From: an uncultured Bacilli bacterium
Lineage (GTDB): Bacteria; Bacillota_I; Bacilli_A; RF39; UBA660
Direction: 5' to 3'
NCBI GenBank assembly: GCA_910584165.1
Contig: CAJTZU010000006.1
Location: 38,106-102,105 of the forward strand
Length of the DNA stretch: 64,000 nt
Part shown: positions 1 to 6,261 of the stretch, in pieces
How positions within the stretch are numbered: position 1 is the stretch's first letter
How the letters are laid out: every line of letters begins with the position of its first letter
Notes under the pieces: model-generated
Seen by the model: only the letters and a program-made list of their open reading frames with translations
Told to the model about the DNA's origin: nothing
The model's database searches: none
Program-made: the position numbers and the translations under genes

Positions 1-229
1 TATCATTTACTTCCGTTAAATTCCATGCTGTTTCAGTATTTTTTAGAAGTTCTATTGTATCACCACACATACAACCTTTACAACATTCTTCATTATTATT
101 AATGGAACTATTTCTTTTAGTATCATTTTTCTTATTAAAGTGATTCATAAAATCTATTATACAAAATAATACAATAGTAAAAATAATTATAAATGTTACT
201 AAAATAATATTTAAATTTCTTTTTTTCAT
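1..229 (-). CDS. Membrane-anchored Cys-rich protein, 3' end cut by window edge
   Basis: The 5' part (76 codons) of a gene that continues past the left edge. The start ATG at 229 sits 6 bases after an AGGAGG site; an ATG two codons earlier abuts that site and is less likely. The product opens with KKR, then a hydrophobic segment of about 20 residues (positions 5-26), which could be a signal anchor. A polar stretch follows with a tight cysteine cluster, ECCKGCMCGD, around residues 48-57. Such a cluster could bind metal or form disulfides outside the cell. I do not recognise the family. The SLH gene upstream (245-2182) is on the same strand, 15 bases away, so the two may be co-transcribed. Confidence 0.6.
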   Translation of the reverse strand, partial: MKKRNLNIILVTFIIIFTIVLFCIIDFMNHFNKKNDTKRNSSINNNEECCKGCMCGDTIELLKNTETAWNLTEVND

Positions 230-244
230 TGCCATCCTCCTATT

Positions 245-2182
245 TTAAATCATTGTCACTGTAGAGGAAGGAGCATTCATACTATCATAACGTGATAACA
301 TAATTGCCATTTCTTCTTTTGTTAAATCTTTGTTTGGTGCAAATTCAGTAGGACTTATTCCTCTAATGATTCCATTATTATATGCCCAAGTAAGAGCATC
401 TGAATACCAAGAACCATTTTCTATATCATTAAAAGGAACATTTCCATTGGTTTTAGGAGAACCAGCCATTCTATATAACATAGTTACCATTTGGGAGCGG
501 GTACATACGGATTCAGGATTAAAAGAAGTACTAGGCATAACAATACTATTATCTACTCCCCAAAGAACTGAATCTAATCCACCACTCTCACTAACATAAT
601 TGCCTAAATCACTAAAGTTATTTCCTGTTCCATTATGATTATTAATTTTTGTTAATGTATCTTGACCAATAGTATGACGGCTTGTAACATCCACCGCATT
701 AGGCATACCACTGTATCTATATAATATTTGCATAACTTCCATTCTGCTTAAAGAATCTTTACTTCCAAACTCATTAGCATTTTTTAAAGTCATACTACCA
801 GAATTAAGTGCCCATGAAATTTCTCTTCCAAATTGACTAGAATCGGTTATGTAAGAATGTAGATTACTATCTTCAACATGACAATTAGAAGAATAATCTG
901 AAAAATATAGATGTTGTCTTGTATATTGACTATTAATAGAGCGGTCTAGTGGAATATTATTATCCATAGGCAAATTAGAGCCCAAATTATAAGCCATAGG
1001 AGAAGCAACAACCGTTCTTGGATTTTGATATAATTCTTCGTTACTAACACTTCGTACATTTCTAAATGTTACATCATAAGCTTTGATACCACCAAAGTCA
1101 TATAAATTACCACCAGCTTCACAATTAATAACTAAAAAGCCATCAGCAGTTGTTGCAGGATATCTACTGGTATCTGGTTGAAATCTAGATTGATGCTCAA
1201 AGAATATACCATATTTGGTATTATTATAAGATTTACAATTAGAAATTACTATAGACTCTCCATTTGCATACCCTGTTCCAATACCAAAACCACTAGCTCC
1301 TCCAGAAGTAGCATTTGCTTGTTTACCGCATCCTATTGCTACACAATTGGTAATAGTACAATTAATTGGACAATCCATACCAAATCCAGTAGCATCTGTA
1401 TCTTTTACAGTAACATTATTCCAATCACAATCTTTAAACAAATTAATCATAAAACCTTTACCTGCTGTAGTATATTTTTCCTCATTTCCTAAAACATTAC
1501 TTCCATCAACTGTAAAATCACTAAAATCAGCATTTGTTAAATAGATAGGTTCATTCTTAAGAGTAACAGTATTTCCTTCCATATCAACATAAGTATAATT
1601 TACAGTATCCCCTGCTTCAAAATTACTACCATCTGCCCTTTTAGCATAAGGAGGATTTCCTGTTGAATAATGGTTAAAAAAGAACATATCCATACTACTT
1701 GACTCTTCTGCACTAAAAGAACGTACAGGCTTTAAAACTGTTGCATCTCTTCCTGCACCTTTTATATGTACATTACTCCTACACAAGATAGCAAATCTCT
1801 CTCCAGTAACTGGATTAGTCCCAGCAGTACCACCTTGACCAAAATATATCTCCCCTGCTGGTAAATGAAGAGTACCACCACCATGCTCTGCTAACAAATC
1901 CATTGCTGATTGTAATAATCTTGTGTTTTCACGATTAACGACAGGGTCATTAACACCTATTACTAAATCATCTAACATAGCATTCGCAATTCCTTCATAA
2001 TAAGAACTATCTTGGTTAGGAAGAACTCCATTATAATCTATATCATTATTATCATTAGGCATATTTCTATATTCTCTTTGATGAAAAACTCTATCAGGTA
2101 CATTTCCTGTTTGAAAATTAATATTATTAGAAACCTTTACCTTTGATGTATTAGTTCCATAGGTAAATCTTTGCAAACTCAT
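245..2182 (-). CDS. Parallel beta-helix (pectate-lyase-like) protein with C-terminal SLH modules
   Basis: 645 residues. Residues about 65-130 look like the start of a pectate-lyase/polygalacturonase-type beta-helix (TRLLQSAMDLLAEHGGGTLHLPAGEIYF), and the middle has the short Ser/Asn-rich repeats (TNCVAIGCG, ISNCKSYNN) of a right-handed helix. The C-terminal 200 residues contain S-layer-homology-like modules: SRMEVMQILYRYSG, TRSQMVTMLYRMAG and TKEEMAIMLSRYDS, with FNDIENGSWYSDALTWA between them. SLH modules normally hold proteins to secondary cell-wall polymer. No signal peptide is visible at the N terminus, which is odd for such a protein. The start ATG follows GGGAGGAATAAT. Catalytic activity cannot be assigned; polysaccharide binding or cleavage is an inference from the fold. 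Confidence 0.75.
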   Translation of the reverse strand: MSLQRFTYGTNTSKVKVSNNINFQTGNVPDRVFHQREYRNMPNDNNDIDYNGVLPNQDSSYYEGIANAMLDDLVIGVNDPVVNRENTRLLQSAMDLLAEHGGGTLHLPAGEIYFGQGGTAGTNPVTGERFAILCRSNVHIKGAGRDATVLKPVRSFSAEESSSMDMFFFNHYSTGNPPYAKRADGSNFEAGDTVNYTYVDMEGNTVTLKNEPIYLTNADFSDFTVDGSNVLGNEEKYTTAGKGFMINLFKDCDWNNVTVKDTDATGFGMDCPINCTITNCVAIGCGKQANATSGGASGFGIGTGYANGESIVISNCKSYNNTKYGIFFEHQSRFQPDTSRYPATTADGFLVINCEAGGNLYDFGGIKAYDVTFRNVRSVSNEELYQNPRTVVASPMAYNLGSNLPMDNNIPLDRSINSQYTRQHLYFSDYSSNCHVEDSNLHSYITDSSQFGREISWALNSGSMTLKNANEFGSKDSLSRMEVMQILYRYSGMPNAVDVTSRHTIGQDTLTKINNHNGTGNNFSDLGNYVSESGGLDSVLWGVDNSIVMPSTSFNPESVCTRSQMVTMLYRMAGSPKTNGNVPFNDIENGSWYSDALTWAYNNGIIRGISPTEFAPNKDLTKEEMAIMLSRYDSMNAPSSTVTMI

Positions 2183-2249
2183 ATTATTCCTCCCATTTTA
2201 AACTTAAATTTCATATATATTAAAAAATTACTGCTTACCATCTATTATT

Positions 2250-2258
2250 ATTATAGCA
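2250..2258 (-). promoter_or_regulatory. Extended -10 promoter TGCTATAAT for the SLH gene
   Basis: TGCTATAAT on the minus strand, 68 bases before the start at 2182. No clear -35. Confidence 0.5.
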
Positions 2259-2290
2259 TACATTCTTTTTATGCTGAAATAAATTTTCTA

Positions 2291-2299
2291 TGATATAAT
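2291..2299 (+). promoter_or_regulatory. Extended -10 promoter TGATATAAT for the PPC-domain gene
   Basis: TGATATAAT, 27 bases before the ATG at 2327, which has AAGGAG just upstream. Divergent from the promoter at 2250-2258. Confidence 0.55.
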
Positions 2300-2326
2300 A
2301 ATAAGTAATAAATATAAGGAGAAAAT

Positions 2327-2728
2327 ATGAATCATGCATTTAGATTAACAAGAGGAAATGATTTAAAAAAAGGAATTATTTCTTACTGTAAAAAAAAGAA
2401 TATAGAAGCTGGGGTTATTCTATCAGCAGTAGGTTGCATTAAACATTTACACATCCGTCTTGCTGAAGCAAAAGAATATATTGACAAAGAAGAAAATTAT
2501 GAAATCGTAAGTATAACTGGAACAGTATCAAAAGAAGATGTTCATATCCATCTATCTGTTTCAGATAATACTGGAAAAACAATTGGTGGTCACTTAAAAG
2601 ATGGTACCATTGTTGATACTACCTGTGAAGTTGTCATTTATGAATTAAAAGACCTTATTTTTAGTAGAAAGCTAGATAATCTAACAGGGTATGATGAATT
2701 AGTTATTGAAAAAAAGAGTTCTAATTGA
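2327..2728 (+). CDS. PPC/DUF296 domain protein
   Basis: 133 residues, matching the whole length of the PPC (plants and prokaryotes conserved, DUF296) domain. Visible hallmarks are the N-terminal LTRGNDLKKGI, a VGCIK turn, HIHLSVSD with the paired histidines, and GGHLKDGTIVDTTCEVVIYEL near residues 87-107. In plants the domain sits in AT-hook proteins and trimerises; in bacteria it stands alone and its biochemical role is not settled, although it is often called DNA-binding. The gene is alone, read from an extended -10 promoter and closed by a two-way terminator shared with the convergent gene. Stop is TGA. Confidence 0.8.
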   Translation: MNHAFRLTRGNDLKKGIISYCKKKNIEAGVILSAVGCIKHLHIRLAEAKEYIDKEENYEIVSITGTVSKEDVHIHLSVSDNTGKTIGGHLKDGTIVDTTCEVVIYELKDLIFSRKLDNLTGYDELVIEKKSSN

Positions 2729-2738
2729 ACTCTTTTTA
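2711..2738. terminator. Bidirectional intrinsic terminator
   Basis: Stem AAAAAGAGTTC / GAACTCTTTTT (11 bp, 5-base loop), T-rich on both strands, between convergent genes ending at 2728 and 2736. Confidence 0.8.
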
Positions 2739-3635
2739 ATAAGACCATTCACTAATAGTCATTTCAGGAAAAAATCTTTTACGATACAATTCTTCTAATC
2801 GAATGAGTCCTTCATGGTAAAAACCTAATTCCCCCATCATTCTTTCTCTCATTTGAGCAATATTGGATTCTTCTACATATGTTTTTAAAGCTTTTAATTC
2901 TGGGTCTATTACTAAGATAAAGAAAATAGCCTTACTTGCAATATCAAAAAGTTCTAATACACTATTTGGATTACAGATATTAAAACAAAGAATATGAATA
3001 TCTTTAGGATTATCACAAACAGTTGCATAATAATCTGCCTTCCTTGATAATCGACTAAATTCTATATCTTTTACATTATCAAAGGAAGGAATTCCTTTAA
3101 AACTATCTAATAAAGCCTTATGTCCTTCTCTTTTTATATGTGATAAAACTTTTCCCTCTTTTAATACTTTTCGAAAATAGATTTCTTCATATTTTAAAAA
3201 TTGTGGGTCAAATGTGCCTACAAAACCTTCTATAAAATGAATAATGGTAAGAGCTTGTTCTCTTCCCATATTAGAAGGATTAGAAGACGAATATCCTATG
3301 GTTAAAAGCTGATAATAAATGGATAAGGAAGGATCTATACCCTGTATTAAAAAGGCAATCTTTTCATCAAAAGATTTAAAATTATGATTTCTTTTACTAT
3401 CCATTAGATAATCTAAAATTGCAAGATATCTTATTAAACTATTTTGAGGATACTGAGAATCAGGAAATGACTGTTCCAATGTTTGACCAATTATTTCTAT
3501 TTGCTCAGAAGTTAAACTTTCAAAAAAATGAAAATCTTTGTCCTCTGCATAAAATCTTTTCTTATAGAAAAGTAATCTTTCATCTTTGCAAAATTTACTA
3601 TGTAAAGGACCTTCTACTTGTTTCTTTTTCTTCAT
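2736..3635 (-). CDS. Protein of unknown function (299 aa)
   Basis: Not recognised. A soluble, helix-rich protein with a lysine-rich start (MKKKKQVEGPL) and no signal peptide or membrane segment. It has no metal-binding or nucleotide-binding motif that I can name. Near residues 210-235 a hydrophobic patch (IHILCFNICN, KAIFFILVID) suggests buried beta strands. The start is well supported by AAAGGAGG eight bases upstream. A TGCTAGAAT extended -10 lies at 3661-3669. The gene runs alone, convergent with the PPC-domain gene and divergent from the cysteine leader region. Confidence 0.6.
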   Translation of the reverse strand: MKKKKQVEGPLHSKFCKDERLLFYKKRFYAEDKDFHFFESLTSEQIEIIGQTLEQSFPDSQYPQNSLIRYLAILDYLMDSKRNHNFKSFDEKIAFLIQGIDPSLSIYYQLLTIGYSSSNPSNMGREQALTIIHFIEGFVGTFDPQFLKYEEIYFRKVLKEGKVLSHIKREGHKALLDSFKGIPSFDNVKDIEFSRLSRKADYYATVCDNPKDIHILCFNICNPNSVLELFDIASKAIFFILVIDPELKALKTYVEESNIAQMRERMMGELGFYHEGLIRLEELYRKRFFPEMTISEWSY

Positions 3636-3660
3636 AGTTTTCCTCCTTTTAATAAAGCGT

Positions 3661-3669
3661 ATTCTAGCA
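3661..3669 (-). promoter_or_regulatory. Extended -10 promoter TGCTAGAAT
   Basis: Minus-strand TGCTAGAAT 26 bases before the start at 3635. Confidence 0.45.
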
Positions 3670-3693
3670 CACTCCTACAAAAAAGTAAATTAG

Positions 3694-3722
3694 TTGAATA
3701 AAATTGATGAATATGTTATAGT
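3694..3722 (+). promoter_or_regulatory. Promoter of the cysteine leader/cysK unit
   Basis: TTGAAT (3694-3699), 17-base spacer, TATAGT (3717-3722). Predicted start of RNA near 3729, about 22 bases before the first leader peptide. Confidence 0.65.
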
Positions 3723-3750
3723 ATTTTTTAGAGAAAAAGGAGGAGTTTAT

Positions 3751-3813
3751 ATGAAAAAAAGTATCTATGTAAATTGTTGCTGTTGTTACTCTTTTTTTCG
3801 TGTAAACTCATAA
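3751..3813 (+). CDS. Leader peptide 1 with four consecutive Cys codons
   Basis: A 20-residue ORF (begins MKKSIYVN, then CCCC, then YSFFRVNS) with a strong GGAGGAG ribosome site. Codons 9-12 are TGT TGC TGT TGT at 3775-3786. This is the layout of a ribosome-sensing leader: stalling at the Cys run leaves bases from about 3800 onward free, and these are the 5' arm of the antiterminator; finishing translation covers that arm. The peptide is too short to have an obvious function of its own. It lies 144 bases upstream of the cysteine synthase start, with a terminator in between. Known amino-acid leaders in other phyla (for example Cys leaders in Actinobacteria) work this way; the assignment here is my inference from geometry. 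Confidence 0.85.
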   Translation: MKKSIYVNCCCCYSFFRVNS

Positions 3814-3877
3814 AAACTAGGATATTAGACTTCCTTAATCATGAGTTTATACATTCATTATTAAGGAGGTCTTTTTT
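3800..3877 (+). promoter_or_regulatory. Terminator/antiterminator switch of the cysteine attenuator
   Basis: Antiterminator: 3800-3811 (GTGTAAACTCAT, the end of leader 1) pairs with 3841-3852 (ATGAGTTTATAC), 12 bp with one G-U. Terminator: 3827-3839 (AGACTTCCTTAAT) pairs with 3860-3872 (ATTAAGGAGGTCT), 13 bp with one G-U, followed by TTTTTT at 3872-3877. The antiterminator's second arm is the terminator loop, and the terminator's first arm lies in the antiterminator loop, so the two cannot coexist. A ribosome resting at the leader 1 stop (3811-3813) would block the antiterminator and allow termination; one stalled on the Cys codons would not. Confidence 0.85.
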
Positions 3878-3940
3878 ATGTTCAAAAAAATAGTAAATTC
3901 TATACGATGTTGTTTTCCTACTTTATCATATATCAAATAA
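3878..3940 (+). CDS. Leader peptide 2 with a Cys-Cys pair
   Basis: A second 20-residue ORF (MFKKIVNSIR, then CC, then FPTLSYIK). Its ribosome site AAGGAGGT (3863-3870) is inside the 3' arm of the attenuator terminator, so it can be read only when the terminator is open. TGT TGT lies at 3908-3913. Immediately after, TTTTCCT (3913-3919) is complementary to AGGAAAA (3949-3955), which covers the cysK ribosome site. A ribosome waiting for Cys-tRNA at this pair would cover the complementary bases and could free the cysK site. It ends 17 bases before the cysK start. Translation and this second control layer are inferred; the ORF, its ribosome site and the complementarity are visible. Confidence 0.7.
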   Translation: MFKKIVNSIRCCFPTLSYIK

Positions 3941-3957
3941 TAGAAAGAAGGAAAATT

Positions 3958-4917
3958 ATGAATATAGAAAAATTAATAGGAAATACTCCTATGATTAAAA
4001 TACTTGTTAAATACCAAGAAAAAATTATAAATGTTTATGCCAAGCTAGAATACTATAATTATACAGGAAGTATTAAAGATAGATTAGCCTATTACATAAT
4101 AACAAAAGCTTTAGAGAGTGGAAAACTAAAAGAGGGAATGCCTATTATAGAAGCTACTAGTGGCAATACAGGAATCTCCTTTGCAGCTTTAGGAGCCTAT
4201 TTTAATCACCCAGTTCATATCTTTATGCCAGACTGGGCTAGTAAAGAAAGAGTAGAAATTATGAAATTATATGGGGCAACTGTTCACCTTATTTCAAAAG
4301 AAGATGGTGGTTTTTTAGAAGCTATCAAACAAGCGGATTTATTAGCGCAAAAACTAAATGGATTTCGTCCTAATCAATTTGATAATTTTCAAAATATAGA
4401 GGCACACTATCTAACAACTGGATTAGAGATTATCAATCAAGTACTGCAAATAGATGCCTTTGTTAGTGGTATTGGTACAGGTGGAACTTTAATGGGAATT
4501 GGGAAAAGAATAAAAGAAGTTCATCCACAAGCTAAGATTATTGCTTTAGAACCTACACAATTACCAATCTTGTCCAATGAAAATGCTACTGGAAACCATA
4601 AAATAGAAGGTATTGGGGATGACTTTATTCCAACAATCGTTGATAAGGAAAAAATAGAAAAAATTATTTCTATTGATGAAGAAGATGCTATTAACATGTC
4701 TAGGATTTTAGCAAGGAAATTTGGATTAGGAGTTGGAATATCCAGTGGAGCTAATTTACTAGCAGCAATCCAATCTAGCAATTCTAATGAACATATTGTT
4801 ACTGTATTTGCCGATGATTTTAAGAAATACTTAACAACCGACTTATCAAAAGTAATAAACACAAATTCCACTTTATTATCTAATCAAATTGAAATTTTAT
4901 CTATCCAAAATATATAA
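3958..4917 (+). CDS. cysK: Cysteine synthase family (O-acetylserine sulfhydrylase / cystathionine beta-synthase type)
   Basis: 319 residues, the usual length for CysK. PLP enzyme of fold type II: lysine 40 in GSIKDRLAYY forms the Schiff base, EATSGNTGISFAAL (about 63-76) is the substrate loop, and GIGTGGTLMGIG holds the PLP phosphate. It joins an activated serine to sulfide (or to a thiol) in the cytosol. The reading frame is open 17 codons further upstream but that stretch overlaps leader 2; the ATG at 3958 has AGAAGGA at the right distance. Family members split into CysK, CysM and Cbs and the sequence alone does not separate them cleanly; the upstream Cys-codon leaders argue for a role in making cysteine. 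Confidence 0.88.
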   Translation: MNIEKLIGNTPMIKILVKYQEKIINVYAKLEYYNYTGSIKDRLAYYIITKALESGKLKEGMPIIEATSGNTGISFAALGAYFNHPVHIFMPDWASKERVEIMKLYGATVHLISKEDGGFLEAIKQADLLAQKLNGFRPNQFDNFQNIEAHYLTTGLEIINQVLQIDAFVSGIGTGGTLMGIGKRIKEVHPQAKIIALEPTQLPILSNENATGNHKIEGIGDDFIPTIVDKEKIEKIISIDEEDAINMSRILARKFGLGVGISSGANLLAAIQSSNSNEHIVTVFADDFKKYLTTDLSKVINTNSTLLSNQIEILSIQNI

Positions 4918-4921
4918 TTTA

Positions 4922-4955
4922 AAAAACCAGTAATCTGTAAAATTACTGGTTTTAT
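4922..4955 (+). terminator. Intrinsic terminator of cysK
   Basis: Stem AAACCAGTAAT / ATTACTGGTTT, 7-base loop, T-rich tail. Confidence 0.8.
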
Positions 4956-4996
4956 TAACATTTATAAAATTTTAGTCTGTTTTTTTTATAATTACA

Positions 4997-5005
4997 TGGT
5001 ATAAT
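4997..5005 (+). promoter_or_regulatory. Extended -10 promoter TGGTATAAT
   Basis: 93 bases before the ATG at 5098, so this unit has a long leader, unlike most in the window. Confidence 0.55.
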
Positions 5006-5046
5006 GAGTTGTGAATGAGAATAACTTGTTCAATAGTAGTTTGTTT

Positions 5047-5074
5047 CTAGTAGTTCCACTGCTAGATTTTTTAT
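5047..5074 (+). terminator. Terminator-like hairpin in the leader of the 77-aa gene
   Basis: CTAGTAG / CTGCTAG (7 bp, one G-U) around TTCCA, followed by ATTTTTT. A second copy of TAGTAGT at 5034-5040 could pair with the same 3' arm, so an alternative fold is possible. It would end a small RNA of about 60 bases or attenuate the next gene. Confidence 0.5.
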
Positions 5075-5097
5075 TATAATAGGAAAGGAAAATATTT

Positions 5098-5331
5098 ATG
5101 ATTGAAAAAAGTACCGAATTTAATGAAAGTGTTTTTGTTTTATACCATGTATTAAGTAGCCTATCTCAAAACTTTGATGGAAGATTTCCCAAAGATATTG
5201 AAAAAAAAGTGGAAGAACTCATGGCCAATCTCATAAATTATTTAGATAGTGATATTGATGAGCATTATGAAATTGAGAATATCAAATATTATCGTAAGTT
5301 ATTATTAACAAAGGAAACTGATGAGCAATAA
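5098..5331 (+). CDS. Small protein of unknown function (77 aa)
   Basis: Not recognised. Acidic, soluble and mostly helical, with no cysteine and no membrane segment. The start follows AGGAAAGGA. It is preceded by a long leader with a terminator-like hairpin and converges on a double-HTH regulator 3 bases away. Together with the 74-residue gene at 5918-6142 it flanks that regulator; all three are small and lack housekeeping relatives, which suggests an accessory element, but no toxin or phage family could be named. Confidence 0.5.
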   Translation: MIEKSTEFNESVFVLYHVLSSLSQNFDGRFPKDIEKKVEELMANLINYLDSDIDEHYEIENIKYYRKLLLTKETDEQ

Positions 5332-5334
5332 ATT

Positions 5335-5787
5335 TTATTTCTTACTAAGATATTTTGTATCACATCTACCTAATAACCAATCCGCTGAATAGTTCCCTAT
5401 TCTACATACTTCTATTAAAAAAGTGCCTAGTATTAAAGTTTTTCCAGTTTCATAGGCACTCCAAGTAGAAGAAGAGGTATTAAACCGTTTAACAAATGTT
5501 CTTAATGTTTCGTTAAAATCTTTTCTTACTTCTACTATTCTAGTGGCAATCAGAGAAATATCCATTTTATTACTAGATACCATAGTAATCTTTTCATCTG
5601 TTAATCCTAATAAATAATCTATATTTAGTTGATAATAATTAGCTAATTGATAAATTCTTCTAGTAGGAATAGTATCTTGAGAATTCTCCCATCTAGCATA
5701 AATAGAATCACTAACATTTAAAATAGTTGCTAATTTCCGTTTCGTTAATTCTTTTTCTTCTCTTATTTCTTTTAATCTACATTTCAT
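5335..5787 (-). CDS. Transcriptional regulator with two XRE-type HTH domains
   Basis: 150 residues. Domain 1 (about 3-62) is a clear Cro/CI-type HTH: LKEIREEKELTKRKLATILNVSDSIYARWENSQDTIP with a YYQLNIDYLLGLTD tail. Domain 2 (about 78-145) repeats the pattern: VRKDFNETLRTFVKRFNTSSSTWSAYETG, ending NYSADWLLGRCD. Each half ends in the same DYLLG/DWLLG motif, so the gene looks like an internal duplication. Such proteins bind DNA as repressors. The start follows AGAGGTTG. The divergent gene at 5918, with its promoter at 5873-5881, is the obvious candidate target. Confidence 0.8.
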   Translation of the reverse strand: MKCRLKEIREEKELTKRKLATILNVSDSIYARWENSQDTIPTRRIYQLANYYQLNIDYLLGLTDEKITMVSSNKMDISLIATRIVEVRKDFNETLRTFVKRFNTSSSTWSAYETGKTLILGTFLIEVCRIGNYSADWLLGRCDTKYLSKK

Positions 5788-5872
5788 AAAAACAACCTCT
5801 TCAATAATTTTTACATTAAATTAAAGATTAAAGATATTATCGAACAAAATACGAGCAAAAATAAATATTTCA

Positions 5873-5881
5873 TGGTATAAT
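5873..5881 (+). promoter_or_regulatory. Extended -10 promoter TGGTATAAT
   Basis: 36 bases before the ATG at 5918, in the spacer divergent from the double-XRE regulator. Confidence 0.55.
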
Positions 5882-5917
5882 AAATTTACTATTCTATTAA
5901 ATAGGAAGGATAAAACC

Positions 5918-6142
5918 ATGAATATTCCCAAAATGTATGTTAACTATATAATCAAACCAATCGAAAATAATCTTAAAGAACTACAAGCTTGTTATTATAG
6001 TAAAAATATATTCAAATACCCTCATAAAAAATTATACAAAAAGTATATCAGTATTTATTCAGAATTGCTTCAAGAAAAATTAAAATATTTAGAAATTTTA
6101 ATTGAGGAAGAAATAATAAATAAAAATTCTAATAAATTATAA
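5918..6142 (+). CDS. Small basic protein of unknown function (74 aa)
   Basis: Not recognised. Lysine- and tyrosine-rich, with a long predicted helix in the second half (YSELLQEKLKYLEILIEEEI) that could form a coiled coil. The start follows AGGAAGGA. It is divergent from the double-XRE regulator and closed by its own terminator, so it may be the regulator's target. Confidence 0.45.
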   Translation: MNIPKMYVNYIIKPIENNLKELQACYYSKNIFKYPHKKLYKKYISIYSELLQEKLKYLEILIEEEIINKNSNKL

Positions 6143-6192
6143 ATTGTATAATCAATTAGAGTCAAAAAAGCAAAAATTATCAAAAAAATTAT

Positions 6193-6222
6193 GAAGTGTA
6201 TAAAAAACACTTTATTTTTTTT
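6193..6222 (+). terminator. Intrinsic terminator
   Basis: GAAGTGT / ACACTTT (7 bp, one G-U), then ATTTTTTTT. Confidence 0.65.
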
Positions 6223-6229
6223 CTTTTTG

Positions 6230-6238
6230 TGATATAAT
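6230..6238 (+). promoter_or_regulatory. Extended -10 promoter TGATATAAT
   Basis: 23 bases before the ATG at 6262. Confidence 0.6.
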
Positions 6239-6261
6239 ATAGGCGTTATCGGGAGGATATT

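Noticed and set aside
3907..3957. Earlier start for cysK at 3907
   Set aside because: It overlaps leader peptide 2 and has no ribosome site; ATG 3958 has AGAAGGA.
3700..3960. T-box leader upstream of cysK
   Set aside because: No specifier loop, and no conserved T-box bulge sequence; the region is fully explained by the two leader ORFs and hairpins.
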